Assembly (NCBI GenBank): GCA_022316685.1
Contig: JAKJHU010000184.1
Location: forward strand, 372,001 to 436,000
DNA length: 64,000 nucleotides
Origin: Progne subis subis
Lineage: Eukaryota > Chordata > Aves > Passeriformes > Hirundinidae
Direction: 5' to 3'
Of the stretch, positions 10,873-47,748 are shown one piece after another (within the stretch, counting starts at the first letter, position 1; each line of letters begins with the position of its first letter). The translations under genes and the position numbers were made by a program. The notes under the pieces are model-generated. The model was not told the origin of the DNA and did no database searches. It was given only the letters and a program-made list of their open reading frames with translations.

Positions 10873-13444
10873 TGCGGTGGAAGATGTGCATTCCCCGCAG
10901 GCTGCCCGGCGATCCCCCGTGGCACTGCCCGGCCGCCACGGGACAGGCTGCACAAGTTAATGAAGAAATAGTAAAGTATTCCCATGACGTGCTACGTTTT
11001 CTGCGGAGGCGACACTGGGAACAAGTAAACCACAAACCGATTTTAACAAACCCATCCCAAAACCAAAAGTCAATGCATTAATTAACTCTCTATATCAGGA
11101 TCAGTAAAAATATCTGTAGCTCTGTGCTTCAGTAGCAGAGGGGATCACATAAGCACCAGGAGAAGTGTAAGAAAACCGCAACAGGGAGCCTTGCATCTGC
11201 TTAAATTATTCCTACAGTTTCGCTGTGCTTGCAGTAGAACATAAAGCAGCTTCTACCTGGTGGTCGTTAATGCAGATGGGCTCAACTCTCTAAATAACTA
11301 GAAGTAAAAATTAGTCAGATGCCTTTAGATACGAGGAGCGCTTCTGCAGGAACAGAAAGATTAGCTGGCTTGGTAAAACTTAGATGACTGCAAAGAACAT
11401 ATTTGCACATGAAAGGTGCAGTGTTTCCTGCTGCTCTACGGAACTGTGTTTTCAGTGCTCAAAGTCACCAGCAGAGTCAGGAGATAAGCATCATTGCTTC
11501 AATGAGGCTCCAAGTACCCAGAGGATTCTGGAGACTCGGCAGTATTTAGTTCATATAAATAACATATTTTTTTTTGCTGCTTAATATGACTGGAAGTGAG
11601 AAGAGGATAATGGCTAATTTGCTTTTTTAATTACCTATGAACTTATAGCTCATAGTTAATGCAGGGCAGATTTCTCACTCCTTTGCACGTTTCAGTGGGA
11701 TTTCAGCCCTGTGTCTCAGAGATCACTGGCTCATTTGACGGAAAATACCGTTCTTCAGAGAAAAGCAGCAGCTCATGAGACACATGAAAGTAGTTGTGAT
11801 GGTCCCTGTAGGTGCAGAAAGACAGAGGCTGGGCAGACCTCAGGATTCCAGCCTCCTGAGCCGTGGAAGAGCTGCAGTTCTGGCACTGCCAGTCACCTCC
11901 TGCAGCCTCACGTCCCAGGAGTAGTGACAGAAGGGCAGATGAGACACGCAGAAGTAAAATGTTCTCTGGGTTATGTAGAGGAACAGTATGAGAATGTCCA
12001 GTGAGACACCGAGACAGGTGTTGGTAAACCCATGGAACACAAAATCTCTTTACTTACATCTGTAGTACTGGCTTATTGGACATCTTTAGTTTATTAATAG
12101 TCATACACTCTAGGGACCTGTTTTTGCAGCAGAGGAGCCACATTCTAGGGGAGGTGGATATCAGAGAAAGGAAGAGATTATTGGAAACTAAGGAAAGTGA
12201 ATCAGGCAGAAAAGGGAGGTCCAGTGGAAAAGCAAAGACTGGAGACCTGAGAGATTGCAGCAGTTTGAGGAGAGTTTTTAGTTCAGATGAACACAAGTCA
12301 GCAATACAGCAAAGCCAGTTTAAAATGATGAAGTTTGGAGCTTTAGACTTCACTGGATGCAGAGCCTGAGAAGGGTCCCTCAGTGACTTAGGGAGAGAGG
12401 GAGAGGGTATAAGGAAGGTTAACCTTTGTGTGAGGGGTCTGGTGAATGTCGTGTTCCCATTATTTATCCCAGTGAAATTCTCATAGTCTTTCCCATTGAA
12501 TGGGAAGGGTGTGTACTCGCTGCGCGTGTAAAGAGCCCCAGGAAATGCTGGCAGGGAATTTCATTGTGAAATACTGAGAAATACATTGCTGTGTGTGCAG
12601 GGACTGGAATCTCAGTTGGTGGAGGAAAGTCTGGCCGTGGCTAAGTAGCAGGTGAAGGGAGAGCACAGAGCTGCCACGAGCAGCAGTGCAAAGGTGGCCC
12701 AGTTCCCTCCGAAGTACAACAGAAAGAGGATCTCCAACCTTACTGCAAGAGCTGCACTGAGTGAGTGTGAGCTCGCTGCCAGCGGCGTTGCGTGACTCCT
12801 GTTCCCAGGGCTCTAACCTCCAAAGACAGGCCTGCTCACAGTTCTTTAAAAATTGCTGTGAAGACTCACTCTCTTCAGTGTGAGTTTGACAGGCTCCCAG
12901 CAGAGCCTGATTTTTTTCTTTCTATTTTTAGAGCCAGCTGTAAAGCCGTAGTCAAGAACTGCTTACATAATATTTTAGAAGTGACAGCGAAGCACAATGG
13001 CATATTTTGACCTTTGGCATTAGATAAGTAATTGGCAGGTTAAGTTAATTTTTATTCAAGCAAAGAGACTTGCTTTTTACTGCTTGTGAACTCCTGTACC
13101 TTCACACAAGATTAAAACTCACGGGTACATTTTAAAAATAGGTTTTTGGTTTGCTGGCCTTCCTTTTCTGTGCGGTGTGAAGGAAGCTCCGTCACATGAA
13201 GGAACTCCACTCTTCTACTCTCCATCCATGACACAAAGTGTGTGGTACGTGTGTGTGTGTGTCTGTGTGTGTGTGTGCACAGACCTGGCAGAGGGCAGGA
13301 TTCTTTGTTTCCTGACAGCCCAGTTGTATAACAAACAATTAGAAAACTCACCTAGAAAACACCTTTGTTACTGTGAAGTTGAGGAGCTGGTTTCAAGCCT
13401 ATGACTCGGTAAGTGCTCAGCGAATATTCCCTTTCCCATTCCAG
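10873..13444 (+). other. MME: Rest of MME intron 1
   Basis: Presumed intronic sequence between the CpG island and the first coding exon. It contains a GT dinucleotide run at about 13249-13278. No coding exon or named repeat was recognised. Alternative non-coding MME exons could lie here, but I cannot choose among possible acceptors. Confidence 0.45.
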
Positions 13445-13454
13445 ACGCTGGGTT

Positions 13455-39552
<26,098 letters not shown>

Positions 39553-40830
39553 CGGACTGCAAACCTCACATCTCAAGGAGCTTTCCAGGAAAAGAGCCTT
39601 TCCCAGTTGATTTTGAGAAGGGGAGGGGGGAAGAGAACTGAGGGGAATATGCTAGAGACACGGCTGTAATCCTTGGTAAACGTGCAAACCCCGAATCATG
39701 GCCCATGACAGCACGGAAGGACGAAGGCAGCGCTGGGCTGCCTGACTGCTCCTCGCCCCAGAGCCCCACAGGACCCAACTCACCTGGCAGTGCACAGCCA
39801 CACTTCACCTGTGGTTTTAACCCTGCCCCCACAGCCAGGGGCTTTCTGGATTCATCTGAAAATGGTAAAGTACAGCACATGATCTCCGCCCGGTTGCTGA
39901 ATGCAGATTTCAGATCAGGGGAGGAAGGAAGTACTCAGTAACACACATTTTAGCCATCATAACACCATAGAGAGATGACAGTTTATATCCCAGTGTCAGA
40001 CTTGGTACCCTCTGCTTTGTACCTGTTCTACCAAATGTTTTCATTTTTACTTGAAAGAATTTACACAAGAGGAGTCCAAAGACTGGCTGTACTTAAGTAA
40101 TTTCTCACTAATTACTCCAATGTGTATTACCTGAAGTCCCTATTTACAACAGTTAACTTCCAGCTTTCCAGCCCAACTGAAATTGTAGGTAATTTATTAA
40201 TTTCTGTACCTATAATCTGTAAGATTGTGATCAAAGACCCTTTCACCATTTTCTAAGATCTTTCTTGCTTTCTCTAAACTATTTTTTAAAGTTTCTAGTA
40301 ATGTATAAATCATAGTTTTTATATTTAAATCTTGAGCTACACTTTTGACTTGAAGTATTGTAACATATTTTAGCAGTGGCTGCATAGAACTGGGAAATTG
40401 GACTAAAGCACGGTATGGGGCAATAAGATAAAGCCTACAAAACTGAGTGCTCCAATGGAGGGCACAAACATTGGAGCTCTCAGGCTGACTCTGTCAGTGC
40501 TTAGGCTCTGATCCTGCACGTAACTTGTACGCATTCTGATCAATGTCAATCCTCACATCAGGAAAGCTGCACAGCTGATTGCAAGAGTCTGAAGGAGCTT
40601 TAAGAGGGTAAAAGGCTTTAAATCTGCAATGATATGTATTAAACATCCTCATGCAGATTGCGAAGGAACTTACTGCTTTGTTTATCAAAGCAAAGACATT
40701 TTCAAACCAAGTACCAGATACCTCAGATGACTGCTACAATAGGTCTATTTAAAAACCTATGTCCTTTTAGCTTTCTGAGTTTGTCATCTGATCAAAACAT
40801 TTTGATAATAAACTGAAATTGAGCCAAACA
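39553..40830 (+). other. MME: MME 3' UTR (end estimated)
   Basis: AT-rich sequence following the stop codon up to the best polyadenylation signal. An earlier ATTAAA at 40638-40643 and a later AATAAA at 40884-40889 are alternative ends. The boundary is inferred. Confidence 0.6.
40807..40812 (+). terminator. Polyadenylation signal AATAAA for MME
   Basis: AATAAA is followed about 15-20 nt later by CACA and then by a GT-rich stretch (GTGCGTGTTCTTC). This is the standard arrangement of hexamer, cleavage site and downstream element. It lies 1.25 kb after the stop, and GC-rich repeat sequence begins soon after. Confidence 0.6.
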
Positions 40831-41116
40831 CAGTGCGTGTTCTTCATAGGAATTATGAAAATACAAAATGAAAATTCTCTGCAAATAAATGTCTGCACTT
40901 GCCCCCGAGCCCCGCAGCTCAGAAAACACAGACCGCAAGAAACAAATCCCTCTCACAACTCCCAGGATCAGCTTTGCGTAGGAGAGGGCAAACCCAGAGC
41001 TCCTCTATTTTCACACAGGAACCAGCATTTGACACAGGAACCAATATTCCGCACATCTTTGCACAGAACACGGACAAAAACGAAAAGCCTCCAGCGCTCG
41101 GAGAGATCTGGGACGG

Positions 41117-41600
41117 AGCTGGAGACTGAGGGAGAACAGAGCTGGGACTGGGCTGGGGACTGAGGGAGAGCAGAGCTGGGACTGGGCTGGGGACTGAGGG
41201 AGAGCAGAGCCGGGCGGGGCTGGAGACTGAGGGAGAGCAGAGCTGGGACTGGGCTGGGGACTGAGGGAGAGCAGAGCCGGGCGGGGCTGGGGACTGAGGG
41301 AGAGCAGAGCTGGGACTGGGCTGGGGACTGAGGGAGAGCAGAGCCGGGCGGGGCTGGGGACTGAGGGAGAGCAGAGCCGGGCGGGGCTGGAGACTGAGAG
41401 AGAGCGAAGCCGGAGGGGGCTGGGGACTGAGGGAGAGCAGAGCCGGGCGGGGCTGGAGAATGAGGGAGAGCAGAGCCGGAGGGGGCTGGAGACTGAGGGA
41501 GAGCAGAGCTGGGTCTGGGCTGGAGACTGAGGGAGAGCAGAGCCGGAGGGGGCTGGAGACTGAGGGAGAGCAGAGCCGGGCGGGCCCTGAGCGGCTGAGG
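41117..41600. repeat. GC-rich minisatellite, 33-34 bp unit, about 14 copies
   Basis: Alternating units of the form GGCTGGGGACTGAGGGAGAGCAGAGC with either TGGGACT or CGGGCGG/CGGAGGG spacers. Three minus-strand frames (serine/proline/leucine-rich, 40919-41657) are open only because of the repeat. Confidence 0.93.
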
Positions 41601-41639
41601 GAGAGGCTCTGAGGGCCCCTCCCGGGCAGGGCTGCGGCT

Positions 41640-42230
41640 CCCGGCCCCACACCCCAACCGCGCCCGGGGCTCCTACCTGAGCCCTGCCTGCCGCGAGCCC
41701 GGGACTTGCGGGGCTCCAGGTCCTCCAGATCCGGCTTCGGGGCTCACACCGGGGGCTCCGAGGGTCCAGGTCCCCCCGATCCGGCTTCGGGGCTCACACC
41801 GGGGGCTCTGAGGGTCCCGGGGCTCCTGAGGGCAGAGGCAGGTGAGACAGCGCCCCCCCGCGGCCCCGCCCTCCCCGCGGAGCACACCTGGCGCGGCCCC
41901 CACCCCCTCAGCGGCACCGGCACCGGCACCTCGTCCCCTCTGCACCTGTACCCCGGAGCAAGGAGCGCTCCCAGCCCCGCCGGGACCGGCACCGACACCG
42001 GCACCTCGTCCCCTCTGCACCTGTACCCCGGAGCAAGGAGCGCTCCCAGCCCCGCCGGGACCGGCACCGACACCGGCACCTCGTCCCCTCTGCACCTGTA
42101 CCCCGGAGCAAGGAGCGCTCCCAGCCCCGCCGGGACCGGCACCTCGTCCCCTCTGCACCTGTACCCCGGAGCAAGGAGCGCTCCCAGCCCCGCCGGGGAG
42201 CTCGGCGTGCATCACGGGGTCACGGGCTCA
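41640..42230. promoter_or_regulatory. GC/CpG-rich block between convergent genes
   Basis: CpG-dense segment containing a 56-bp duplication (about 41,720-41,830) and the 75-bp minisatellite. It has splice-donor-like sites on both strands: CAG-GTGAGA near 41,840 and CAG-GTAAAG near 42,230 on plus, CAG-GTAGGA near 41,677 on minus. It may be a CpG-island promoter of an unannotated transcript or simply GC-rich repeat DNA. Confidence 0.35.
41913..42195. repeat. 75-bp minisatellite, 4 copies
   Basis: The anchor TCGTCCCCTCTGCACCTGTA recurs at 41931, 42006, 42081 and 42144, so the spacings are 75, 75 and 63. The last copy lacks 12 bp. Copies are otherwise nearly identical, suggesting recent homogenisation. 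Confidence 0.95.
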
Positions 42231-44500
42231 GGTAAAGCCCAGGGCTGTGAGGCGCTGCGGGGCTGGCAGCCAGCAGCAGGTTAACCTCTTCCCTGGGCTG
42301 CTGTCAGCCTCTGGGGCAGGAGAGATGCAGCAGCTGGGCAAAGCACCCTGGAGCCGCTGTCCTCGGCGTGGGACATCCCCACACTGGCTCGCAGGCAGGT
42401 GTTACCCCAGTCCTACACAAACTCTGGGTCACAAGCCGGTGTTAACCCTGTCCCATCCAAACTCTGGGTCACAAGCATGTGTTATCGCCACGGCTCTGCT
42501 CTGCACCAGTCATGATCTGTGTACACCAATATCCTTAAATGGGATTGTGAGCATTGAAAGAACATAAGCGTGAGCCTGGAAGCTTCCAGGATGCCACAGG
42601 CAGAATACCAAGATAAGGGGACAGACACTCCTCTCTACTCAATTTACTCCAAGAGCTGTTCAGGGGAAACAGGGAAAGCCAGGCAGAGGCCGTGGGCAAG
42701 CTTGGCATCATGCTGTAACAATGTTGTAGCAGCCTGGCACTGAAGTTATCATCTCCCTTTAATAGTGTGGCACCAGCATTTTGTAGGAAATCTGAATTTC
42801 AAACACTCAAATGCTCATTTTATTTTTCAGGAAGAAAAACCCCAAACCTTTTGGCACCCCTTTTACCCCCACATGTAAGGAGAGCTTCACGCTGTACAGC
42901 TGCACCACAAGCAGACATCCAAGTGGGTTGTCTGAAGGTGGTTACAAAAGGTCACTGCAGAGTGCTCAGTGATCTTCCAACAGCGTGGGGGATGCATATT
43001 TTCTTGGAATAATTCTCTCTTTATTACCCCATAAAACTGGCAGAAACTCCTGCTTTGTATGCTGCAAGTCAGCTCGATGATATTGACGCCAGCCTAGAAA
43101 GTTATTTTGGTTTCCTCTGCCAAATCAGATCGCAAAAATCAGGTAAAGCTAAACCAGATTGTGGTGTTTACATTTGTCTCTGTAACATTTTAATTGGAAA
43201 CACTCAATTTCCAACGTTGTGAGACACCCAAAGGGCTGTTTGGGCCAGCGGGACCTTTCAGAACTATTTCCCTCTGTGCCTGGTAAATGAAGAGAGCTGT
43301 AAAACCACAGACGTGGTCACTGTGGAGTCACAGCTGGATCAGTCTGGGAGGGCTCAGACACCGAGGAATTGAAGGTGAGACCCTGAGGTGCCAGCCCAGG
43401 GTGGGCTCTGGGCTCAGCCAGCCCCTGGCAGGGAGGGACGGGGATGTTCCCACTGCTCAGGCGCTCACAGGACACAGCAGCGCTGCAGGCATCGGGAATC
43501 TCCAGGGCTCAGCCCCTCTCCTCCAGGACATCCGATGGGACTGGATCCCCCTGTGCCCCCAGCTCATTCACAGGTGCAGAACCCAGCGTTGACAATTCCC
43601 AAACGGAATGTCACACTTGAGTGACCCAGGAATGTTCATGGCTGCACCACGGTCAAATCTATTTGTGTTTCCATTCCTAAAGCTCAACAGACAGTGCCCA
43701 CAGATGGAGTCAGGATATCTGACTTATGTGCCTTCCTCACTTTCTCAGTTTTATAAATTGTGTGAGCAGGAGTCAAAAAAAAAGAGTTTCTTTCTCTATT
43801 TAACCCCATCAGGGGTCATTAAGAGTTTTTTCACATTCCCTTAAACATACATCTTACTGGGATATTCCAGACATGCCTCTCACAATCAATCCTCTGCTTT
43901 AACTGGGATTGAATTATTAATGATTTCATCTTCTCTGAACTGCAGTTCTTCAGTCGAAAAATCTTCATGCTCAAAAGCCCAAAGCTGTCAGTGAAAATGC
44001 AGTGATCTGACGCTCAGTTGTGATTTAAATGACAAAGTCACTGGAAGTTCACATGGCTTATTATTGACTGGGGGAATATAATTATCTCCAATTATAATTA
44101 AAAAGGCAAACCCCCCAGTACAAGACCCTGAGGGCCCCCGGTGAGCCTGAGATTCAGACACACTCAGCTGTACAACCCTCCCTGCCCTGGATAAGCCTGA
44201 GCTTTTCTTTTTGAAGGACATATGACGTTTCTGTTTCATAACAATACCAAGAGATTTTCCCCGTAGTAAGGCTAAAAATACTTGCCCAGGCCCCATGAGA
44301 AAATAACCCTTACCTGTTTCTGTTCCTTAGTTGGTGGTAGCTATTTTAAAAGTTTGCTGTTCAGCAAGCAGACACTATCTGACCTACCATGAGATTCTGA
44401 AAACCACTCCCTCAATTGCAAATAATGTGAGAACAGGGAAATTGATTTGGTGATTCTTCCTAATGGATAAAAAGTGTGCATGACATTTACATTGTCAATA
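42231..44500. other. Interval between the GC-rich block and the putative STRIT1 3' exon
   Basis: No open frame with a domain. On the minus strand, AATAAA (43020-43025) and ATTAAA (43189-43194) are possible STRIT1 polyadenylation signals, but nothing fixes which is used. Confidence 0.35.
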
Positions 44501-44509
44501 TTAAAAATA

Positions 44510-44594
44510 ACTCATTTTATACGTATTTCAGTCAATAGAGATCTAAACTGAACTTCCGTGTTCTTCTATCAGCATCATTGTAGGTTCTCCTGAC
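44510..44594 (-). other. STRIT1: Candidate 3' (non-coding) exon of STRIT1, 5' part
   Basis: A strong minus-strand acceptor (TTTTCTGTGTCTTGCAG) ends at 44595, downstream of a donor (CAG-GTAAGT) that lies just after the STRIT1 stop codon. This suggests a third exon carrying most of the 3' UTR. The downstream end is unknown and the coordinates cover only its start. Confidence 0.4.
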
Positions 44595-44689
44595 CTGCAA
44601 GACACAGAAAATTCCATTTAAAAGGTTGGCAGTGCCAAGTAGGGCAGGGGAGGCTGGTGTGTGACACCTGCAGGGCTGTATGACAGTGC

Positions 44690-46268
44690 CCTTCCTCACT
44701 GCAGGGCTGTGTGACAGTGCCATCGCTGCAGGGCTGTGTGTGACACTGCAGGGCTGTGTGTGACACTGCCATCACTGCAGGGCTGTGTGTGACACTGCAG
44801 GGCTGTGTGACAGTGCCATCACTGCAGGGCTGTGTGTGACACTGCAGGGCTGTGTGTGACACTGCCATCACTGCAGGGCTGTGTGTGACACTGCAGGGCT
44901 GTGTGACAGTGCCATCGCTGCAGGGCTGTGTGTGACACTGCAGGGCTGTGTGTGACACTGCCATCGCTGCAGGGCTCTGTGTGACACTGCAGGGCTGTGT
45001 GTGACACTGCCATCACTGCAGGGCTCTGTGTGACAGTGCCATCACTGCAGGGCTCTGTGTGACACTGCAGGGCTGTGTGTGACAGTGCCATCACTGCAGG
45101 GCTGTGTGTGACACTGCAGGGCTGTGTGTGACACTGCCATCGCTGCAGGGCTGTGTGTGACACTGCAGGGCTGTGTGTGACACTGCCATCACTGCAGGGC
45201 TGTGTGTGACACTGCCATCGCTGCAGGGCTCTGTGTGACACTGCAGGGCTGTGTGTGACACTGCCATCGCTGCAGGGCTCTGTGTGACAGTGCCATCACT
45301 GCAGGGCTGTGTGTGACACTGCAGGGCTGTGTGTGACAGTGCCATCACTGCAGGGCTGTGTGTGACACTGCAGGGCTGTGTGTGACACTGCCATCACTGC
45401 AGGGCTGTGTGTGACACTGCCATCGCTGCAGGGCTCTGTGTGACACTGCAGGGCTGTGTGTGACACTGCCATCGCTGCAGGGCTCTGTGTGACAGTGCCA
45501 TCACTGCAGGGCTGTGTGTGACACTGCAGGGCTGTGTGTGACAGTGCCATCACTGCAGGGCTGTGTGTGACACTGCAGGGCTGTGTGTGACACTGCCATC
45601 ACTGCAGGGCTGTGTGTGACACTGCCATCGCTGCAGGGCTCTGTGTGACACTGCAGGGCTGTGTGTGACACTGCCATCGCTGCAGGGCTGTGTGTGACAC
45701 TGCAGGGCTGTGTGTGACACTGCCATCACTGCAGGGCTCTGTGTGACACTGCAGGGCTCTGTGTGACACTGCAGGGCTGTGTGTGACACTGCCATCGCTG
45801 CAGGGCTGTGTGTGACACTGCAGGGCTGTGTGTGACACTGCCATCACTGCAGGGCTCTGTGTGACACTGCAGGGCTGTGTGTGACACTGCCATCACTGCA
45901 GGGCTGTGTGTGACACTGCAGGGCTGTGTGTGACACTGCCATCACTGCAGGCCTCTGTGTGACACTGCAGGGCTCTGTGTGACACTGCAGGCCTCTGTGT
46001 GACACTGCAGGGCTCTGTGTGACACTGCAGGGCTCTGTGTGACCCCGCCATCGCTGCAGGGCTGTGTGTGACACTGCCATCACTGCAGGGCTCTGTGTGA
46101 CACTGCAGGGCTGTGTGTGACACTGCCATCGCTGCAGGGCTGTGTGTGACACTGCAGGGCTGTGTGTGACACTGCCGGGCTGTGTGTGACACTGCCATCA
46201 CTGCAGGGCTGTGTGTGACACTGCAGGGCTGTGTGTGACACTGCCATCGCTGCAGGGCTGTGTGTGAC
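44690..46268. repeat. Minisatellite of 20- and 29-bp units with a 205-bp higher-order repeat
   Basis: Built from ACTGCAGGGCTGTGTGTGAC (20 bp) with or without ACTGCCATC (9 bp), for about 1.58 kb. Blocks ending at 45348 and 45553 are near-identical, offset by exactly 205 bp (consistent with 3x20 + 5x29). The seven or so overlapping minus-strand frames are repeat artefacts. It fills nearly all of the putative second intron of STRIT1. Confidence 0.95.
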
Positions 46269-46280
46269 CCCATCACTTAC

Positions 46281-46393
46281 CTGCCATCCCCTGCTGCCTC
46301 AGGAGAAGACAATGTAAACCATGAGGGCACAGCCCAGGATCCAGCCGAGTGCCAGCAGCACCGGGACAAGCAGGCGGGACAGCGGGGTCTGGG
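46281..46393 (-). CDS. STRIT1: STRIT1 exon 2: membrane helix, stop codon and donor
   Basis: Encodes residues 5-35, starting in phase 1, with TGA at 46301-46299. Eighteen bases after the stop a consensus donor (GGCAG, then GTAAGT at 46280-46275) indicates that the transcript continues into another exon. Confidence 0.85.
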
Positions 46394-46916
46394 CTGGCAC
46401 AGAAAACAGGGTCAGGGACACTGACAGGCACCCCGAACAAACCCCACCAAACCCACTGGCTGTGGGGATGTCCCAGGGTGGCTGAGCCACAGCTCAGGAT
46501 GCTCAGCAGGCCTAGGACAGGCTCAGAGCAGCCCAGTGCAGGCACAGGTTCTCTGTGGAGCACACGGGAAGCAGGACTGGCTTTACATAAATACATCTCC
46601 ACAGAACATCAGGATTTTAAAGACCCTTCTCTGAGGTTCCTGCAAACAGCACACCCTTGCCAGAAAGCAGAATAACAACCTTTGAGATCCTATTATTTAT
46701 CAATACATTACAACCTCTTACACCACATCTTTACAGTTAATAGAATTACAGGTTTTTGAAGGGATTAATAAATAATAAAAAGTAAAATAAATAGTGTATC
46801 AGACAGGAACACAGGTAGGTGAGTATATTCACAGTGCACTGCTCAGATCTATTAATTTCAGTATATTATACTCAGTATACATTCACATTTAATTGTCTCT
46901 TACCTGGTTCTGCCAT
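46299..46916 (-). CDS. STRIT1: DWORF micropeptide (small transmembrane regulator of ion transport 1), 35 aa, 2 coding exons
   Basis: DWORF is a muscle sarcoplasmic-reticulum peptide that activates the SERCA calcium pump, opposing phospholamban and related inhibitors. Coding exon 1 is 46904-46916 (ATG GCA GAA CCA G, then GTAAGA). Coding exon 2 is 46393 down to 46299, after acceptor TTTTCTGTGCCAG. Together 108 nt = 35 codons plus TGA, exactly the human length. Residues 1-3 (MAE), 12-15 (LLVP) and the tail helix GWILGCALMVYIVFS align without gaps to the human peptide as I recall it. P15, reported as important for activity, is kept. As I recall for mammals, only four codons lie in exon 1. Intron phase (1) rules out the next AG as acceptor. 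Position and orientation beside MME also match mammals. Polar residues 4-9 differ (PAQTPL). Confidence 0.92.
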
Positions 46917-46955
46917 TCCCTCTCTGCTAGTTTAATGGCAGGTTAAGGTTGCCTC
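46904..46955 (-). other. STRIT1: STRIT1 exon 1 (5' end estimated)
   Basis: Carries the first 13 coding bases, with a good start context (GAGGGA-ATG-G). The 5' end is estimated from the TATA-like box about 30 bp further upstream. Confidence 0.6.
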
Positions 46956-46982
46956 TGCAGTTGCTCTGAGAGCCCTGGGATG

Positions 46983-46992
46983 CTTTAAATAG
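46983..46992 (-). promoter_or_regulatory. TATA/MEF2-like box of STRIT1
   Basis: The minus strand reads CTATTTAAAG, one base from the MEF2 consensus YTAWWWWTAR and also a TATA-like element, 67-76 bp upstream of the start codon. An E-box CAGCTG lies at 47014-47019. Both suit a muscle-expressed gene. Function is inferred. Confidence 0.5.
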
Positions 46993-47336
46993 AGGAAGAA
47001 TTGGAACGTGCTGCAGCTGCCTGGCTCGCTGGTGCCAGGGGTTGGCTATAAGCATTCAATTGTCTAAAAAGGCAGGAATCCAGGGCTTCAAGGTTAGCTC
47101 TGCCTGTTCCTCCAGCCGCACCTCTGTTTCAGAGCAACCTGCCTAAAGAGGGGTCACTTTATTGAAGAGGGAGGGAAACCAAGGTAAAAACTGCTTTATG
47201 TTCCCTTTCTAGCCACGAAGCCCCCGTGGCAAATGCAGATAACACTCACGACCCCCCTGTACTTCCAGCATGTCAGGGATCCAGTGTGTTCTGAGCCCCC
47301 ACTCCTCCCTCTGCTATAGAGAATCCAACCAAGCCC

Positions 47337-47748
47337 TGTGCAGGATTCCTGTGCAGGGATCCTGTAGTTAGCAGCTCTCTCTCACCTGCAGGAGTTCACT
47401 CTAAGGAAGGGCTGCTGTGCAGGATTCCTGTGCAGGGATCCTGTAGTTAGCAGCTCTCTCACCTGCAGGAGTTCACTCTAAGGAAGGGCTGCTGTGCAGG
47501 ATTCCTGTGCAGGGATCCTGTAGTTAGCAGCTCTCTCTCACCTGCAGGAGTTCACTCTAAGGAAGGGCTGCTGTGCAGGATTCCTGTGCAGGGATCCTGT
47601 AGTTAGCAGCTCTCTCACCTGCAGGAGTTCACTCTAAGGAAGGGCTGCTGTGCAGGATTCCTGTGCAGGGATCCTGTAGTTAGCAGCTCTCTCTCACCTG
47701 CAGGAGTTCACTCTAAGTAAGGGCTGCTGTGCAGGATCCCTGTGCAGG
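47337..47748. repeat. 77-79 bp minisatellite, about 5 copies, upstream of STRIT1
   Basis: Unit begins GTGCAGGATTCCTGTGCAGG and contains GTTAGCAGCTCTCTCTCACC. Copies alternate between 79 bp (CTCTCTCTC) and 77 bp (CTCTCTC), which implies a two-unit expansion. Located about 350-760 bp upstream of the STRIT1 promoter. Confidence 0.95.

Noticed and set aside
9631..10971. Open frames of 295-440 codons on both strands near the MME CpG island
   Set aside because: They are caused by an 18-bp stop-free VNTR and CpG-island GC bias. The translations are simple repeats with no domain.
40919..41657. Three serine/proline-rich minus-strand frames of 213-243 codons
   Set aside because: Generated by the 33-34 bp minisatellite. 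All three frames of one strand are open in the same place.
41673..42567. Frames over the 75-bp repeat that look like repeated Cys/Pro-rich proteins
   Set aside because: The 75-bp unit is a multiple of three, so the frame persists by arithmetic. No start context, splice support or domain.
44575..46276. Series of HTALQCHTQPCSDG-type frames
   Set aside because: Translations of the 20/29-bp minisatellite inside the putative STRIT1 intron.
46299..46490. 63-codon minus-strand frame starting MAQPPWDIPT
   Set aside because: Only its last 31 codons are real (STRIT1 exon 2). The upstream part is intron, since a splice acceptor at 46395-46394 interrupts it.
47337..47748. Regular spaced repeats, considered as a CRISPR-like array
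   Set aside because: The units are contiguous tandem copies with no unique spacers, and the genome is a vertebrate's.
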